This document shows positions 5,141-5,894 of a stretch of 5,894 nt of DNA, piece by piece. The DNA is from an uncultured Thermoguttaceae bacterium (GTDB taxonomy: Bacteria; Planctomycetota; Planctomycetia; Pirellulales; Thermoguttaceae), in NCBI GenBank assembly GCA_934725735.1, contig CAKVCP010000131.1, positions 1 through 5,894 on the forward strand, in the 5' to 3' direction. The number at the start of each line of letters is the position of its first letter. Within the stretch, counting starts at the first letter, position 1. The translations under genes were made by a program, and so were the position numbers. The notes under the pieces were generated by a model. The model saw only the letters and a list, made by a program, of their open reading frames with translations, did not search any database and was not told the DNA's origin.

Positions 5141-5894
5141 ATGGATAAGTGTTACTATGGATCGCTGAAAGACGTCAACGAGGTTCGCAAGTCTTCGTCG
5201 GGAGGATTTGCCGCGTCAATTGCCAAACGCGTAATTCAGAGTCAGGGAGTTGTTTATGGCGTGGCGTATACTTCCGATTTTAAGGGAGCGGAGTATATTC
5301 GCGCGACTTCGGAACAAGATCTTCAAAAACTTCTTGGCTCGAAGTATATTTACGCTGATAATACGCAAATTCGATGGGGGGGGGTATCTTTGAAGATATA
5401 AAATCTGGAAGAACAGTAGTTCTTATTGGGCTTCCGTGTAATATCGCATCTGTTATGTCTATCCTGCATAATAAGGGGATTGAACATAGAAATTTGATAA
5501 CGATAGATATGGTTTGCGGCGGAGCGACTCCTGCCGAGGTTGGCAAACAGTATATTGAGTATCTTGAAAGAAAGAATAAATCCAACGTAGTCGAATTATC
5601 TGTTAGGTACAAAAATCCTAATTGGACTCCTCCCTTTCTTCGCGCCGTTTTTAAGAATGGAAAGACTTTTTGCAAAGAATTCTATGAAACAGAATACGGA
5701 TACGCCTTTGAGCATATGAAAAGGGAAGCTTGTTACGCTTGCCGATTTAAAGGAGAAGAACACCGTTCTGATATTACAATTGGCGACGGATGGGGTATAA
5801 ATAAAGACGACCCAGGTTACAATCCGGTAGGAAATTCGGTTGCGTTTGTCCATTCTGAGGCAGGGGATTCTCTGTTAAAAGAACTGGAGGACAT
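5141..5894 (+). CDS. Coenzyme F420 hydrogenase/dehydrogenase beta subunit-like protein, frame-broken at G9 and cut by window end
   Basis: The product belongs to the FrhB/FdhB family (Fe-S and flavin proteins that pass electrons; bacterial members often sit in glycan or polysaccharide-pyruvyl clusters). Up to the G tract it reads MDKCYYGSLKDVNEVRKSSS then GGFAASIAKRV, VVYGVAYTSDF and LLGSKYIYAD, matching the family's 'SSSGG', 'VVFGA' and 'GSKYV' signatures. The frame then ends at TAA 5399-5401, but homology continues in the -1 frame from about 5383: FEDIKSGRTVVLIGLPCNIA (family 'GTPCQ'), MVCGGATP (family 'VCHG'), CYACRFKGEEHRSDITIGDG then WGI (family 'C..C...... SDITIGDFWG'). One added G, or two fewer, restores the frame. 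Usual members begin with a CxxCxxC ferredoxin segment. It is absent here, and the AGGAGG site fixes the start. The coding sequence is more A+T rich than its left neighbours. It may be phase-variable, a pseudogene or an assembly error. The 3' end lies beyond the window. Confidence 0.85.
5376..5384 (+). repeat. G9 homopolymer at the frame break of the FrhB-like gene
   Basis: Nine consecutive G follow CGAT. Ten or seven would keep the two parts of the gene in frame (R-W-G-G-G-I-F or R-W-G-G-I-F). It is the longest homopolymer in the window and lies in a loop-like stretch between the GSKY and GLPC motifs, where a variable number of glycines could be tolerated. Tracts of this kind are known contingency sites in other bacteria, and are also a common sequencing error site. 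Confidence 0.8.

Overview
The window looks like chromosomal DNA of an uncultured, probably anaerobic and host-associated bacterium. The sequence alone does not fix the phylum. The evidence is bacterial gene structure (Shine-Dalgarno sites, sigma70-like promoters, rho-independent terminators, TGA used as stop), an FrhB/FdhB-like protein of the type common in gut anaerobes, and a conserved 'RFRGKDYVPRSY...ATPENNY' protein. A Planctomycetota- or Verrucomicrobiota-like origin is only a guess, prompted by a pair of large membrane proteins with a pseudopilin-like middle.

All credible genes are on the + strand. (1) 1-546 is the C-terminal part of an unrecognised helical protein, closed by a very good terminator at 585-616. 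(2) 547-965 is intergenic and holds a plausible promoter at 693-720. (3) 966-2299 and 2467-3762 are tandem, diverged paralogues of an unrecognised multi-pass membrane protein family. The first copy is frame-broken near its N-terminus. (4) 3763-4039 is intergenic, with a doubtful small ORF and a promoter directly before the next gene. (5) 4040-4720 is an intact gene of a conserved uncharacterised family (DUF6935-like), followed by a terminator near 4818-4863. (6) 4864-5140 is noncoding, with a tandem TATAAT-type promoter region and a perfect AGGAGG site. (7) 5141-5894 is the start of a coenzyme-F420 hydrogenase/dehydrogenase beta-subunit-like gene. It lacks the usual N-terminal ferredoxin part, is frame-broken at a G9 tract, and runs off the window end.

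The most notable observation joins two places. The only homopolymers of 8 or more bases inside genes are T8 at 1058-1065 and G9 at 5376-5384. Those are the two places where a reading frame breaks, and both breaks are repaired by one added base in the run. That means either systematic homopolymer under-calling in the assembly, or length-variable (phase-variable or slippage-read) tracts. The sequence cannot separate these. No tRNA, rRNA, CRISPR array, insertion sequence or phage gene was seen. Nothing links the genes into one pathway. The tandem pair is the best candidate for an undescribed system.
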